Shown one piece after another: positions 13,101-21,268 of a DNA stretch of 64,000 nt. Both the position numbers and the translations under genes were made by a program. The stretch lies in NCBI GenBank assembly GCA_019359035.1, contig JAHHIC010000070.1:49028-113027 (forward strand), in the 5' to 3' direction. The stretch comes from Scytonematopsis contorta HA4267-MV1 (GTDB lineage: Bacteria; Cyanobacteriota; Cyanobacteriia; Cyanobacteriales; Nostocaceae). Below the pieces are notes generated by a model. That model was not told the DNA's origin and did no database searches. It saw only the letters and a program-made list of their open reading frames with translations. Every line of letters begins with the position of its first letter. Within the stretch, counting starts at the first letter, position 1.

Positions 13101-13469
13101 TATCAGGCATTACCCATACCTGACATAACATCTCAAGCCGACAGACAAAAAGCCTTCGTTGCACCACGCAACTCATTAGAAAAACAACTAGCCGATATTT
13201 GGAGTCAAGTTCTTAATATCAAGCAAGTTGGTATCCATGATAACTTCTTCCTTTTAGGGGGACACTCCTTACTAGCAACTCGCCTTATATCCATGATTCG
13301 TGACACTTTCAAAGTAGACTTACCTTTAAGTAGTATCTTTGAAAAACCTACCATAGCTGATTTTGTTACCCTAATTGTAGAAAAACAAGTTGAGCAAGTA
13401 GATAGTCAAGTGATAGCTCAAATATTGACTGAAATTAAAAAAAATCAGCATCAATTAAATAAAACCTAA
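10185..13469 (+). CDS. NRPS module C-A-PCP, predicted cationic substrate
   Basis: This 1094-residue single-module NRPS should add the residue after D-Ser. The N-terminal C domain (about 1-430) begins with PLSSMQQGMLFHSLY and carries HHHLLLDGWS. This is typical of D-C-L condensation domains that follow an epimerase, which fits the E domain ending the preceding protein. The A domain (about 440-960) has intact core motifs (YTSGSTGNPKG, YGLTET, YKTGD, NGKV). Pocket residues aligned by eye are D-V-E-E-I-G-V-I-T-K. The two glutamates at positions 239 and 278 suit a positively charged or guanidino side chain. The PCP carries GGHSL (Ser1028). The VioD and VioC homologues follow immediately, so capreomycidine is the likeliest substrate and arginine the main alternative. 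A weak AGGA site precedes the start. Confidence 0.92.
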   Translation: MKNFEDIYPLSSMQQGMLFHSLYAPESEVYFTQFSCILRGNLNLQAFEQAWQQVVAKHSVLRTAFVWEHLSEPLQVVHRQVKTTVETLDWRLLSVEEQQQQLDIFLQSQRQQGFQLSQAPLMRLHLIQFAEECYQFVWGHHHLLLDGWSLPLVLKDLSYFYQAFYRGENLHHQPTVSYRNYIAWLQKQDLAKAKEFWRQKLKGFIAPTPLTVDRTLSLLNRKLSNQELSNQKQLVSYGEQQIQLTVQSTATAKSFARQHQLTMNNLVQATWALLLSRYSGQTEVVFGATVSGRPPSLAGIESMVGLFINTLPMLVKVSAEAELLPWLKNLQVEQVECEQYSYSPLVEIQGVSDVPKGTSLFESIVVFENYPLDAAMQQTDGSLSISDIQTIEQTNYPLTVVAVLDEQLCVKISYDSSKFDDATITRMLGHFRTLFEGIIANSVGSISQLPLLTEVERQQLLVEWNSITEEYPQDKCIHQLIEAQVEKTPNAIAVVFGNQQLTYRELDNRANQLANHLQTLGVCPEMFVGLCMEPSLEMVVGLLGILKADGVYVPLDPRLPKQRLAFMLEDTQISVLLTQKSLSVELPIYQAKVICLDNDWEMIAQNSVTMPVSLVKPQNLACVFYTSGSTGNPKGVLVVHQGLVNYALAAVKDFELQSSDRILQLASLSFDVVLEELLPTWLSGATVVLRDRNTVVSGAELQKLIEQQQLTGMELTTAYWQQWVSELSLTQQTPPSSLRFVIMGGEMVLPEKLATWQQFDIPLFHVYGLTETSITSTTYKLSHSLEEGQEVCSELPIGRPMANTQIYILDRYLQPVPIGVPGELYIGGVSLARGYLNRPNLTAERFISNPFNQSFGERLYKTGDLACYLPTGDIKFLGRIDNQVKLRGFRIELGEIESLLAQHPDVEQTIVIMREDILGDKYLAAYLVANQNSTPSNSQLHNFLSEKLPEYMIPSVFVSLKTIPLTTNGKVNYQALPIPDITSQADRQKAFVAPRNSLEKQLADIWSQVLNIKQVGIHDNFFLLGGHSLLATRLISMIRDTFKVDLPLSSIFEKPTIADFVTLIVEKQVEQVDSQVIAQILTEIKKNQHQLNKT

Positions 13470-13500
13470 CCCCTAACCCCTTCTCTGCAAGGGAAGGAGA
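13467..13500 (+). repeat. Short dispersed CCCCTAACCCC-type repeat
   Basis: ACCCCTAACCCCTTCTC followed by GCAAGGGAAGGAGAG lies between the stop of the C-A-PCP gene and the VioD-like gene. It can pair partly (CCTTCTC with GAAGGAGAG). It is of a type common between cyanobacterial genes and could weakly attenuate transcription. Confidence 0.4.
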
Positions 13501-13553
13501 GCAAGAAAATAAAGATTTCAAATAATAAAAGTGAAGTTAATCAAACATTAAAA

Positions 13554-14756
13554 ATGTCAAAAATGATTGAAAAATTAACAGCAAACGCCTCTAATTGGCA
13601 AAAAAATAGTATTAATAAAATTGCCCCTGCTCTTTTAGAAAATTGGTTGAGAGATTATTACTTTACTACCGAAATAGACATTAGCGGTAGTGGTGTAGAA
13701 GATTTTTCGCTTGCTGAGATTCGCAAACACGTGGGTATTACACAACAAGAACTTGATAACCTTGTTTTCCATGACAGTCCTTCTTTAGGATGTATGGGAT
13801 TACGACAAGCAATTGCTCGAAATTGCGGAAGCACAAATCCTGAGCGAGTCATGGCAACTAATGGCTCAAGCGAAGCGATATTTTTAGTAATGAATGCACT
13901 CCTTCAACCTGGGGACAAAGTAATAGTTTTAGACCCTAGTTACCATTCTCTCATCCATATTGCCGAGTCTATTGGATGCCAAATAGAACGATGGCATTTG
14001 CGGTTTGAACAACAGTTTGTTCCAAACATCGAAGAATTGAAAAGCTTGGTGACTCCAGATACACGCATGGTGATTGTGAATTTTCCTCATAATCCCACTG
14101 GTGTTTCTGTCAGTGTTGAGACACAAAAAGAGATAATCGATATAGTTGCTTCTGTAGAAGCTTACCTTGTTTGGGACGCAGCATTTGCTGAACTTACACA
14201 TACTAATCCTCCACTTCCTGATGCTAGTCTCCTCTATGACAAAGCTATTTCAACTGGAACTTTGTCTAAAGCTTATGGGTTACCTGGACTAAGAGTGGGT
14301 TGGTGTCTTGCTTCAACCGAGGTACTAGAACGTTGTGTTCAATTACGTGATTATACAACTCTTGCTCTTTCACCATTAGTTGAATTAATTGCTCAAAGAG
14401 TTATTCAAAAAGCAGACAATCTTCTCAATATCCGTCTGCCACAAATCCGCACTAATCTGGAAATTGTTGCTGAATGGGTTGACCAAAATAAAGAATTTGT
14501 TAAGTGGGTACGACCACAAGGTGGTGTGACAACTTTCTTATATTTTCCAGATATTCCAGACATTGAAACTTTTTGCCATTACTTAGTAAATTCTTGCGGA
14601 GTTTTAGTTGTACCTGGAACTTGTTTTTATCATCCTAACTATGTTCGGCTAGGTTTTGGTGGTTCCACAGTCAAATTAAAAGAAGGTCTTTCGCGCATAT
14701 CTACACTGTTGAAGAACAGTAACATAAGTAGCATACAAAATAGCAAATGTGATTGA
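13554..14756 (+). CDS. Capreomycidine synthase-like PLP enzyme (VioD family)
   Basis: This 400-residue fold-type I PLP enzyme closely resembles viomycin VioD, which cyclises 3-hydroxy-L-arginine to (2S,3R)-capreomycidine by elimination and intramolecular guanidine addition. Recalled VioD landmarks present here are LENWLRDYYF near residue 30, DISGSGVEDF, DSPSLG, GSSEA, NFPHNPTG, and TLSKAYGLPGLRVGWC with the PLP lysine at residue 239. The C-terminal part carries GGVTTF and VVPGTCF. It sits 84 bp after the C-A-PCP NRPS and 38 bp before the VioC-like hydroxylase that would make its substrate. Related streptolidine (OrfR) and enduracididine cyclases are alternatives, but the neighbouring 3-hydroxylase favours capreomycidine. 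The start is weakly supported, and an ATG nine bases downstream is possible. Confidence 0.88.
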   Translation: MSKMIEKLTANASNWQKNSINKIAPALLENWLRDYYFTTEIDISGSGVEDFSLAEIRKHVGITQQELDNLVFHDSPSLGCMGLRQAIARNCGSTNPERVMATNGSSEAIFLVMNALLQPGDKVIVLDPSYHSLIHIAESIGCQIERWHLRFEQQFVPNIEELKSLVTPDTRMVIVNFPHNPTGVSVSVETQKEIIDIVASVEAYLVWDAAFAELTHTNPPLPDASLLYDKAISTGTLSKAYGLPGLRVGWCLASTEVLERCVQLRDYTTLALSPLVELIAQRVIQKADNLLNIRLPQIRTNLEIVAEWVDQNKEFVKWVRPQGGVTTFLYFPDIPDIETFCHYLVNSCGVLVVPGTCFYHPNYVRLGFGGSTVKLKEGLSRISTLLKNSNISSIQNSKCD

Positions 14757-14794
14757 ACGCTTAATTAGAGAATTAACTTACTGGAGAAAAGAAG

Positions 14795-15877
14795 ATGTAC
14801 AAATCTATATCACCTAATCGAGAATTAGATAATATTCCATCACTCGTATTAACTCCTCAAGAAATTACTGAAATTAAATCTTTATTAAGGAGTATTACCT
14901 TTGAGTATAATTCAATTGAAGATACTAACTTTCTGAATAAAGCAACATTATTTGCTCAAGAATTACCCAGACGTATTCGCGAAGTACTTAATGATTTTAG
15001 ATTAGTAGAGAACAACTTAGGTGCTTGCATAATCTCAGGTTACCCTATCAATGATTCTAAAATTGGTAAAACGCCTACTCATTGGGAATATAAAGCGGAT
15101 AAAATGCGTACTTTAGAAGAACAAATTCTCTTTGTTTTATACAGTTCTTTGCTAGGAGATGTTTTTGGTTGGTCTACTCAGCAAGATGGGTATATTATTC
15201 ATGACGTTTTTCCTATTCAAAAGAATGAAAATGACCAAATAGGTACTGGGAGTATGCAACCAATTTGGTGGCACACTGAAGACGCTTTTCATCCTTATCG
15301 AGCAGATTATATTGGTTTGATGTGCTTAAGAAATCCAGAGCATGTGCCTACGACAATTTCTGACCTTGATGTAAATCAATTAAGTAAGGCTCAAGTTGAA
15401 ATTTTATCTGAGCCACACTTTGTTATTAATCTAGACGAGTCACATAAATTAAAAAATGGAAGCAATATGACACAAAAATTGAAAGAAAAAAATCTTGAAG
15501 AATCAGTTAATTTAGCTTATGATAAAGTCAGCGAGATTAACACTAATTATAAAGAAAAAGTATCAATTTTATTTGGTTATCTTCAATCTCCATATTTACG
15601 TCTTGACCCATATTTTATGGATAATATTGAAGATAAAGAAGAAATTAAATCCGCATTTCATGAATTAGTGGATATAATAAATAAAAGGGTTACGTTAGTT
15701 ACACTTAAGCCTGGTGATATTTGCTTTATCGATAATTACAGGTCTGTTCACGGAAGAAAACCGTTTAAAGCAAATTATGACGGTAATGACCGATGGCTTA
15801 AGAGGATAAATATAACGAAAGACCTAAGAAAATCCCGAAGCGCTAGAGCTAAAAGCACATCTCGAATTATTTTATAG
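14795..15877 (+). CDS. VioC-like arginine beta-hydroxylase (Fe(II)/2OG)
   Basis: This 360-residue protein belongs to the clavaminate-synthase-like Fe(II)/2-oxoglutarate oxygenases that hydroxylate C3 of free arginine or asparagine (VioC, OrfP, AsnO). The iron triad is visible as His160 and Glu162 in WWHTEDAFHPYRADY and His319 in DNYRSVHGRKPF. The 2-oxoglutarate arginine is in the DRWLKR segment (about 333). Length and motif spacing match VioC. The likely reaction is L-Arg to 3-hydroxy-L-Arg, feeding the adjacent VioD-like cyclase. A clear GGAGAA site precedes the start. Asparagine hydroxylase (AsnO-like) is an alternative, but pairing with the VioD homologue argues for arginine. Confidence 0.88.
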   Translation: MYKSISPNRELDNIPSLVLTPQEITEIKSLLRSITFEYNSIEDTNFLNKATLFAQELPRRIREVLNDFRLVENNLGACIISGYPINDSKIGKTPTHWEYKADKMRTLEEQILFVLYSSLLGDVFGWSTQQDGYIIHDVFPIQKNENDQIGTGSMQPIWWHTEDAFHPYRADYIGLMCLRNPEHVPTTISDLDVNQLSKAQVEILSEPHFVINLDESHKLKNGSNMTQKLKEKNLEESVNLAYDKVSEINTNYKEKVSILFGYLQSPYLRLDPYFMDNIEDKEEIKSAFHELVDIINKRVTLVTLKPGDICFIDNYRSVHGRKPFKANYDGNDRWLKRINITKDLRKSRSARAKSTSRIIL

Positions 15878-15894
15878 ATTGATTAAGATAGCAT

Positions 15895-15950
15895 GTATGC
15901 TGAGGGCAACCCACACCCTAATGCAAACCCTAATACAAACCTCAGTATAC
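15895..15950 (+). other. Intergenic hairpin before the terminal NRPS gene
   Basis: GTATGCTGAGG at 15895 pairs with CCTCAGTATAC ending at 15950 with one mismatch. The loop holds repeats of an AACCCTAAT-type motif. There is no downstream U tract, so it is not an obvious terminator. It might be a processing or attenuation structure within the operon. Confidence 0.4.
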
Positions 15951-16003
15951 AAATTAAACGCAAAACAACTTAATTTGCAAAAATAAAATGGAGCTACATA
16001 GTT

Positions 16004-19000
16004 ATGAGCGAACTGTTCAATGAAATAGCTAATCTTTCGGCACAAGAATTAGCGCTTTTTACAAAGCTAATTCAGGAAAAATATACAGAAAAGCATACAG
16101 ATGTTTCTAGCAAAGTTTCTAGCAAACAAATCATTCCCCAAAAGAATAAATTAAATTCCTCTGCTTTATCTTTTGCACAACAACGGCTATGGTTTCTAAA
16201 TCAGCTACAGCCAAATAGTGATTTGTACAATGTGTCTGGAGTTGTAAGTCTTACGGGTCAGCTTAACACAGTAGCGCTTGAGCAAAGTTTTCAGGAAATA
16301 GTTCGTCGTCATGAAGCTTTACGTACTACCTTTATAACTCAAGAAGATGGACAGCCAATACAGAAAATCGCTACCTCTTTAAACTTGAGTCTACCCTTGG
16401 TAGATTTGCGTGAGTTGCCAGAAGAAGAACGCTTGTTTAAGGTGCAACAGTTAGCTAATCAAGAAGCCAAGCGAGTTTTTTCTTTGAATTACGGCCCGCT
16501 ACTAAGAACAACACTGCTACGACTTAGCGAAAACGAACACGTGTTGCTAATAACTATGCACCATATTATTTCTGATGCTTGGTCTATTGGAGTACTTATC
16601 CAGGAACTAGCAGCGTTATACGAAGCGTTTACTGAGGGCAGACTTTCGCCGCTACCAGAATTACATATTCAGTATACTGATTTTGCCGCTTGGCAAAGAC
16701 AATGGCTGCAAGGAGAAGTGCTAGAAACTCAGCTTTCTTACTGGAAACGTCAGCTAGCAGGCATTCCACCAATGCTTGAACTTCCTACAGATAGACCACG
16801 TCCAAAGGTTCAATCCTTCAGAGGAGCAACCCAATTTTTTGAGCTATCACCAAGTCTAAGCGAAGCGCTTATGTTACTGAGTCAACGGTCAGGAGCTACC
16901 CTGTTCATGACCTTACTCGCGGCGTTTCAAACATTACTTTACCGTTATACAGCTACTGAAGACATTTGTATAGGTACATCTATAGCCAACCGTAACCTTA
17001 GCGAAACCGAGCAGTTGATTGGTTTTTTTGTCAATACTCTTGTATTGCGTACAAATGTATCAAAAAATCCCAGCTTTCAAGAGTTGCTTAACCAAGTGCG
17101 AGAAATGACTCTAGGTGCTTATGCTCACCAGGATTTACCCTTCGAGCAGTTGGTGGAGACACTACAGCCAGAAAGGTCTTTGAGTCATCAGCCTTTATTT
17201 CAAGTAGCGTTCACTCTTCAAAATACTCCCACAGAGGCTTTGAAACTGCCAGGTCTTATTATCAATCCACTAGAGGTAAAAAATACTACAGCTAAATTTG
17301 ATTTAACTCTAGAAATGGAGGAAAGCAAGCAAGGGCTAATAGGTTCTTTTGAATACAACGTTGACCTATTTGATGATACTACGATTACCCGAATGTTATC
17401 GCATTTTCGGACAATATTAGAAGCAATCGTCAAGAACCCGTCGCAACGTATTGCAGATTTATCACTACTGACCCCAATAGAGCATCACCAATTGCTGCTA
17501 GAGTGGAACAATACTGAGATACAGTATCCTTTAAATACGTATATTCACCACTTGATTGAAGTCCTTAATAACAACAAGTCTTTGACTAATAATCCTATAG
17601 GTAATTACCAAATATATATTTTAGACCAAAATCTACAACCTCTTCCTATAGGAGTTCCTGGGGAATTGTACATTGGTGTTAGTGTGGCTAATAGCTACTT
17701 AAATAGTTCAGAGTTGACCACTGAAAAATTTATTCCTAATCCTTTTACTCAGGATAAAAAAGCTCGCTTATACAACACTGGTTATCGAGTACGTTACCTA
17801 GCAAATGGAAATATCGAGTTAATCGGTCACCTCGATGAACAAGTGGAAATTCGCGGTTACCATATCGCACTTAGACAAATCGAAGCAAAACTGACTCAAC
17901 ACACTAATGTACGTTCTGCTGTAGTTCTACCAATAGAGAACAATTGTGGTGACAAACGCTTAGTTGCTTATGTCGTTCCAGAAAAACATCTGCAAAATCA
18001 TCAAGAAAATAGTCAAATAGACTACGTTGACGCAGAAAGCAACAACCCAAAAAACTTAAACCAATATCTCAAAAGTTACCTTAATGAACTATTGCCTCAT
18101 TACATGATGCCATCAGACTTTATACTTTTAGAGTCTTTGCCTCTAACCCTTGATGGTAAAGTAGACCGCCATACTTTAACTATACTTGGACAAGCACAAT
18201 CAGAAATAACATCTAATTTTGTTCCACCACGTGACACTTTAGAACTTAAATTAGTAGAAATCTGGGAAGAAGTTCTAAATGTTCAACCTTTGGGAGTAAA
18301 AGATAATTTTTTTGACCTTGGTGGATATTCACTTTTGGCTATTCGTTTAATTTCTAAAATTCAGCAGCAATTTGAGAGGGATTTACCCATGACGACACTT
18401 TTTTCTAGTCCAACTATTGAACAACTAGCAAATTTTATCAGAAAGTCTTCAGAAGTTTTACCTTGGAATCCTGTAGTAGCAATTCAGGAAGATGGTTTGA
18501 AGCAACCATTGTTTTTTATGCCAGGAGGTGGTGGAACTGTTGTATATTTATATCACTTAGCACATTATTTGGGAGCAGACCAACCATTTTATGGTTTACA
18601 AGCAAGGGGTCTTGATGGTGAAAGTTTACCTCACACACGGGTTGAAGAAATAGCAGCCTACAATATTCAGGCAATGCGTACTATTCAACCGCAAGGGCCA
18701 TACCTTTTAGGAGGTCATTCGTTCGGAAGTTTTGTAGCTTTTGAAATGGCAATACAACTGCAACTGTCTGGAGAAAAAGTGGCTCTCCTTGCGTTAATGG
18801 ATACCCCTACAAATATAATAAGTACTGTTGATTCCACTGAGTTAGATGACACAACGTATTTGATAAGTTTAACGAAAAATGTAGAAGGTTTTACTGGTAA
18901 GAAATTTCCAATGTCTTATGAAGAACTCCAGCAGTTCAATCAGGAACAGCAATTAAACTGTGTTTTAGAATGGCTGAAAGCGGTTAATATTTTTCCAGCA

Positions 19001-19279
19001 GAAGCAAAGTTAAAACAGCTTCGTGGTTACTTGCAAGTTTTCAAAGCTAACGAACAAACTGTGTACCAACCACAGTCAATTTATCACGGTCAAATTACTG
19101 TTTTTAAAGCAACAGAAAATAAATATTTTGGAGATGACATTTTTATGGGTTGGGATAAGTTTTCTTCCTTACCTATCGAGTCTCAATTAATATCTGCTAA
19201 TCATATTTCCATGATGACAGAACCTCAAGTCCAAACTTTAGGCGAAAAGCTAAAAAGCTCTATAGACAATGCACAGTGA
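16004..19279 (+). CDS. Terminal NRPS: C - decayed A - PCP - TE
   Basis: This 1091-residue protein should perform the last condensation and release the peptide. The C domain (about 40-480) carries HHIISDAWS. What follows is only the C-terminal part of an A domain: the sequence jumps at about residues 515-540 from the pre-A1 region straight to the segment before A6, so A1-A5, with the ATP and substrate sites, are gone (roughly 300 residues). Remaining motifs are eroded: A7 reads YNTGYRVRY instead of TGD, and A8 reads GHLDEQVEIRGYHIALRQIE with key Arg and Glu positions changed. The PCP is intact (GGYSLL, Ser776). A type I thioesterase occupies about 815-1091 (GGHSFGS, Ser906). The PCP therefore needs trans-loading, presumably by the SyrB1/SyrB2/SyrC-like genes immediately downstream. 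A good SD-like GGAG precedes the start. Confidence 0.92.
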   Translation: MSELFNEIANLSAQELALFTKLIQEKYTEKHTDVSSKVSSKQIIPQKNKLNSSALSFAQQRLWFLNQLQPNSDLYNVSGVVSLTGQLNTVALEQSFQEIVRRHEALRTTFITQEDGQPIQKIATSLNLSLPLVDLRELPEEERLFKVQQLANQEAKRVFSLNYGPLLRTTLLRLSENEHVLLITMHHIISDAWSIGVLIQELAALYEAFTEGRLSPLPELHIQYTDFAAWQRQWLQGEVLETQLSYWKRQLAGIPPMLELPTDRPRPKVQSFRGATQFFELSPSLSEALMLLSQRSGATLFMTLLAAFQTLLYRYTATEDICIGTSIANRNLSETEQLIGFFVNTLVLRTNVSKNPSFQELLNQVREMTLGAYAHQDLPFEQLVETLQPERSLSHQPLFQVAFTLQNTPTEALKLPGLIINPLEVKNTTAKFDLTLEMEESKQGLIGSFEYNVDLFDDTTITRMLSHFRTILEAIVKNPSQRIADLSLLTPIEHHQLLLEWNNTEIQYPLNTYIHHLIEVLNNNKSLTNNPIGNYQIYILDQNLQPLPIGVPGELYIGVSVANSYLNSSELTTEKFIPNPFTQDKKARLYNTGYRVRYLANGNIELIGHLDEQVEIRGYHIALRQIEAKLTQHTNVRSAVVLPIENNCGDKRLVAYVVPEKHLQNHQENSQIDYVDAESNNPKNLNQYLKSYLNELLPHYMMPSDFILLESLPLTLDGKVDRHTLTILGQAQSEITSNFVPPRDTLELKLVEIWEEVLNVQPLGVKDNFFDLGGYSLLAIRLISKIQQQFERDLPMTTLFSSPTIEQLANFIRKSSEVLPWNPVVAIQEDGLKQPLFFMPGGGGTVVYLYHLAHYLGADQPFYGLQARGLDGESLPHTRVEEIAAYNIQAMRTIQPQGPYLLGGHSFGSFVAFEMAIQLQLSGEKVALLALMDTPTNIISTVDSTELDDTTYLISLTKNVEGFTGKKFPMSYEELQQFNQEQQLNCVLEWLKAVNIFPAEAKLKQLRGYLQVFKANEQTVYQPQSIYHGQITVFKATENKYFGDDIFMGWDKFSSLPIESQLISANHISMMTEPQVQTLGEKLKSSIDNAQ

Positions 19280-19323
19280 ATTGTCAACTAAAAATAGAAA
19301 AATTCAAAATGGAGAAACTGAAA

Positions 19324-21207
19324 ATGTATAGAACAATATCTGAACCAGCTATGTTTTCTAATAAATGTTTGCATGAAATCTTTGAAGAAAATGCACGTCG
19401 CTTACCTAATAAAATTGCTGTTTCCTATAAAGATGAGGAAATTTCATACGAGGAATTGAATCGTCGTGCTAATCAACTCGCACATCATTTACAATCTTTA
19501 GGTGTTGGTGCAAATACACTGGTTGGGTTATGCATTAACCGAAGTATAGAAATGATTGTGGGAATACTTGCTATCCTAAAAGCTGGAGGAGCATATGTCC
19601 CTATAGACCCTAATTATCCAAGCAATCGTATTCGCTTATTACTTGAAGATAGTGCCGTTACAGTGGTAGTTAGTGTATCTGATGTAGCTGGATGTTTAGA
19701 ACAGTTCGATGTTAAAATTGTTTGTATTGACGACAATCTATCCTCGCTCAATAATAATCCTGTAACTTCTCCATCGATTATTAACAATAATGACAATCTC
19801 GCTTATGTAATCTATACATCTGGGTCAACAGGAATTCCTAAAGGTGTGTTGATTGAGCATGGTAACGTTGTTCGCTTATTTGAACAAACTCATCACTGGT
19901 TTCACTTTGATGATAAAGATGTATGGGCAATGTTTCATTCGGTTGCATTTGATTTTTCAGTTTGGGAAATTTGGGGTGCTTTACTTTACGGAGGGCATTT
20001 AGTTATTGTCCCCTTTGAAGTTACTCGTTCGCCAAAACAATTGCATAATCTGTTGATAAGTAACGGTATAACTATTTTAAGTCAGACACCTTCTGCATTT
20101 CGTCAGTTAGTAGCAACTGATATTGCTAGCAACGAACCAAGTAATTTCGCTTTACGACTCGTGATTTTTGGTGGAGAACCCCTTGAGCTTAAGCTATTAG
20201 TTCCTTGGGTAACTCGTTATGGTGATGAGCACCCTCAATTAGTAAATATGTATGGAATAACCGAAACTACAGTTCATGTAACTTACAAAAGGATTACAAA
20301 ACAGGATTTAGCCAGTTCTGACCTTAGCCCAATTGGTGTCCCAATTCCTGATTTGCAAATTCATTTGTTAGATTCATCTGGTCAGCCAGTACCTGACGGA
20401 ACCCCAGGAGAGATTTATATCGAGGGACCAGGTCTTGCCCGTGGTTATCACAATAGACCTGAGCTTACTGCCGAGCGTTTTTTGCAAAATCATCCCCTTA
20501 TTACAGAGAAAGCAAGGTTGTATTATTCAGGTGACCGTGCTGTTCGTATGGATAATGGTGAGCTTATTTATATTGGTCGAACCGATGGACAAATCAAGGT
20601 GCGCGGATTCCGTATAGAACCCAGAGAGATAGAGATGTGTTTAAGAAACCATCCTCAGGTCAGTACTTGTGTTGTTACACCACATGATTATGGTGATGGT
20701 GATGTGCGTTTAATAGCTTATATAGTGCCAACTCCTAATTTGAGTACGACCTTAGAAACGAATGAAGAACTTCGTAACAATTTGGTTCAATATGCAACAG
20801 TAGAATTACCTGTGCATATGAGACCCTCAGCTTACTCTATTCTGACGGAACTTCCAATCACCGCACATGGCAAAGTAGATAAAAGTGCTTTACCTATTCC
20901 ATATGCAGATAAGTCTGTAAATAAGCTTACTCATAGCACAAAATTAAATGTCTCCAAGACTTTTACTGAACTCATGGTGACCGAAATTTGGGAAGATGTT
21001 CTGGAAATTAATTGCCCTAGCACAGATGATGATTTCTTTGTTATCGGTGGAACCTCTTTAGCTTTAATACGGATTTTTGCAAGAATAAACGAGCACTTTG
21101 GTATATCTCTCGATGTCATTTCAATGGTTGAAGGAGCAACAATTTCTCACTTAGCTAAATGTGTTGATGCTGAAATACGTAATCAACAGTTTGCAAAGAT
21201 AAGTTAA
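19324..21207 (+). CDS. Stand-alone A-PCP didomain, Thr-type (SyrB1-like)
   Basis: This protein has a complete A domain (YTSGSTGIPKG, MYGITET, YYSGDRAVR, HGKVDK) followed by a PCP with GGTSL (Ser578 from this start). Pocket residues aligned by eye are D-F-W-S-I-G-M-V-H-K, one change from the well-known threonine code DFWNIGMVHK. In syringomycin, SyrB1 has this architecture and holds L-Thr for chlorination by SyrB2. The next gene is a SyrB2 homologue, so that role is strongly suggested. I chose ATG 19324 because GGAGAAAC lies just upstream. An in-frame GTG at 19276 overlapping the previous stop, or ATG 19309, would add an N-terminal extension. There is no condensation domain, so it must act in trans. 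Confidence 0.92.
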   Translation: MYRTISEPAMFSNKCLHEIFEENARRLPNKIAVSYKDEEISYEELNRRANQLAHHLQSLGVGANTLVGLCINRSIEMIVGILAILKAGGAYVPIDPNYPSNRIRLLLEDSAVTVVVSVSDVAGCLEQFDVKIVCIDDNLSSLNNNPVTSPSIINNNDNLAYVIYTSGSTGIPKGVLIEHGNVVRLFEQTHHWFHFDDKDVWAMFHSVAFDFSVWEIWGALLYGGHLVIVPFEVTRSPKQLHNLLISNGITILSQTPSAFRQLVATDIASNEPSNFALRLVIFGGEPLELKLLVPWVTRYGDEHPQLVNMYGITETTVHVTYKRITKQDLASSDLSPIGVPIPDLQIHLLDSSGQPVPDGTPGEIYIEGPGLARGYHNRPELTAERFLQNHPLITEKARLYYSGDRAVRMDNGELIYIGRTDGQIKVRGFRIEPREIEMCLRNHPQVSTCVVTPHDYGDGDVRLIAYIVPTPNLSTTLETNEELRNNLVQYATVELPVHMRPSAYSILTELPITAHGKVDKSALPIPYADKSVNKLTHSTKLNVSKTFTELMVTEIWEDVLEINCPSTDDDFFVIGGTSLALIRIFARINEHFGISLDVISMVEGATISHLAKCVDAEIRNQQFAKIS

Positions 21208-21268
21208 CGCACAACAGTACATTTTTTGCCATTGAAAATTACACTTTTACTTTATAGGAAACAAAGTC

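Noticed and set aside
13554..14756. PLP enzyme as an enduracididine cyclase (guanitoxin GntC type)
   Set aside because: It cannot be excluded from sequence alone, but the adjacent VioC-type 3-hydroxylase and the VioD-like motifs favour capreomycidine.
16004..19279. Terminal NRPS as a normal C-A-PCP-TE module
   Set aside because: There is room for only the last third of an A domain and its motifs are damaged.
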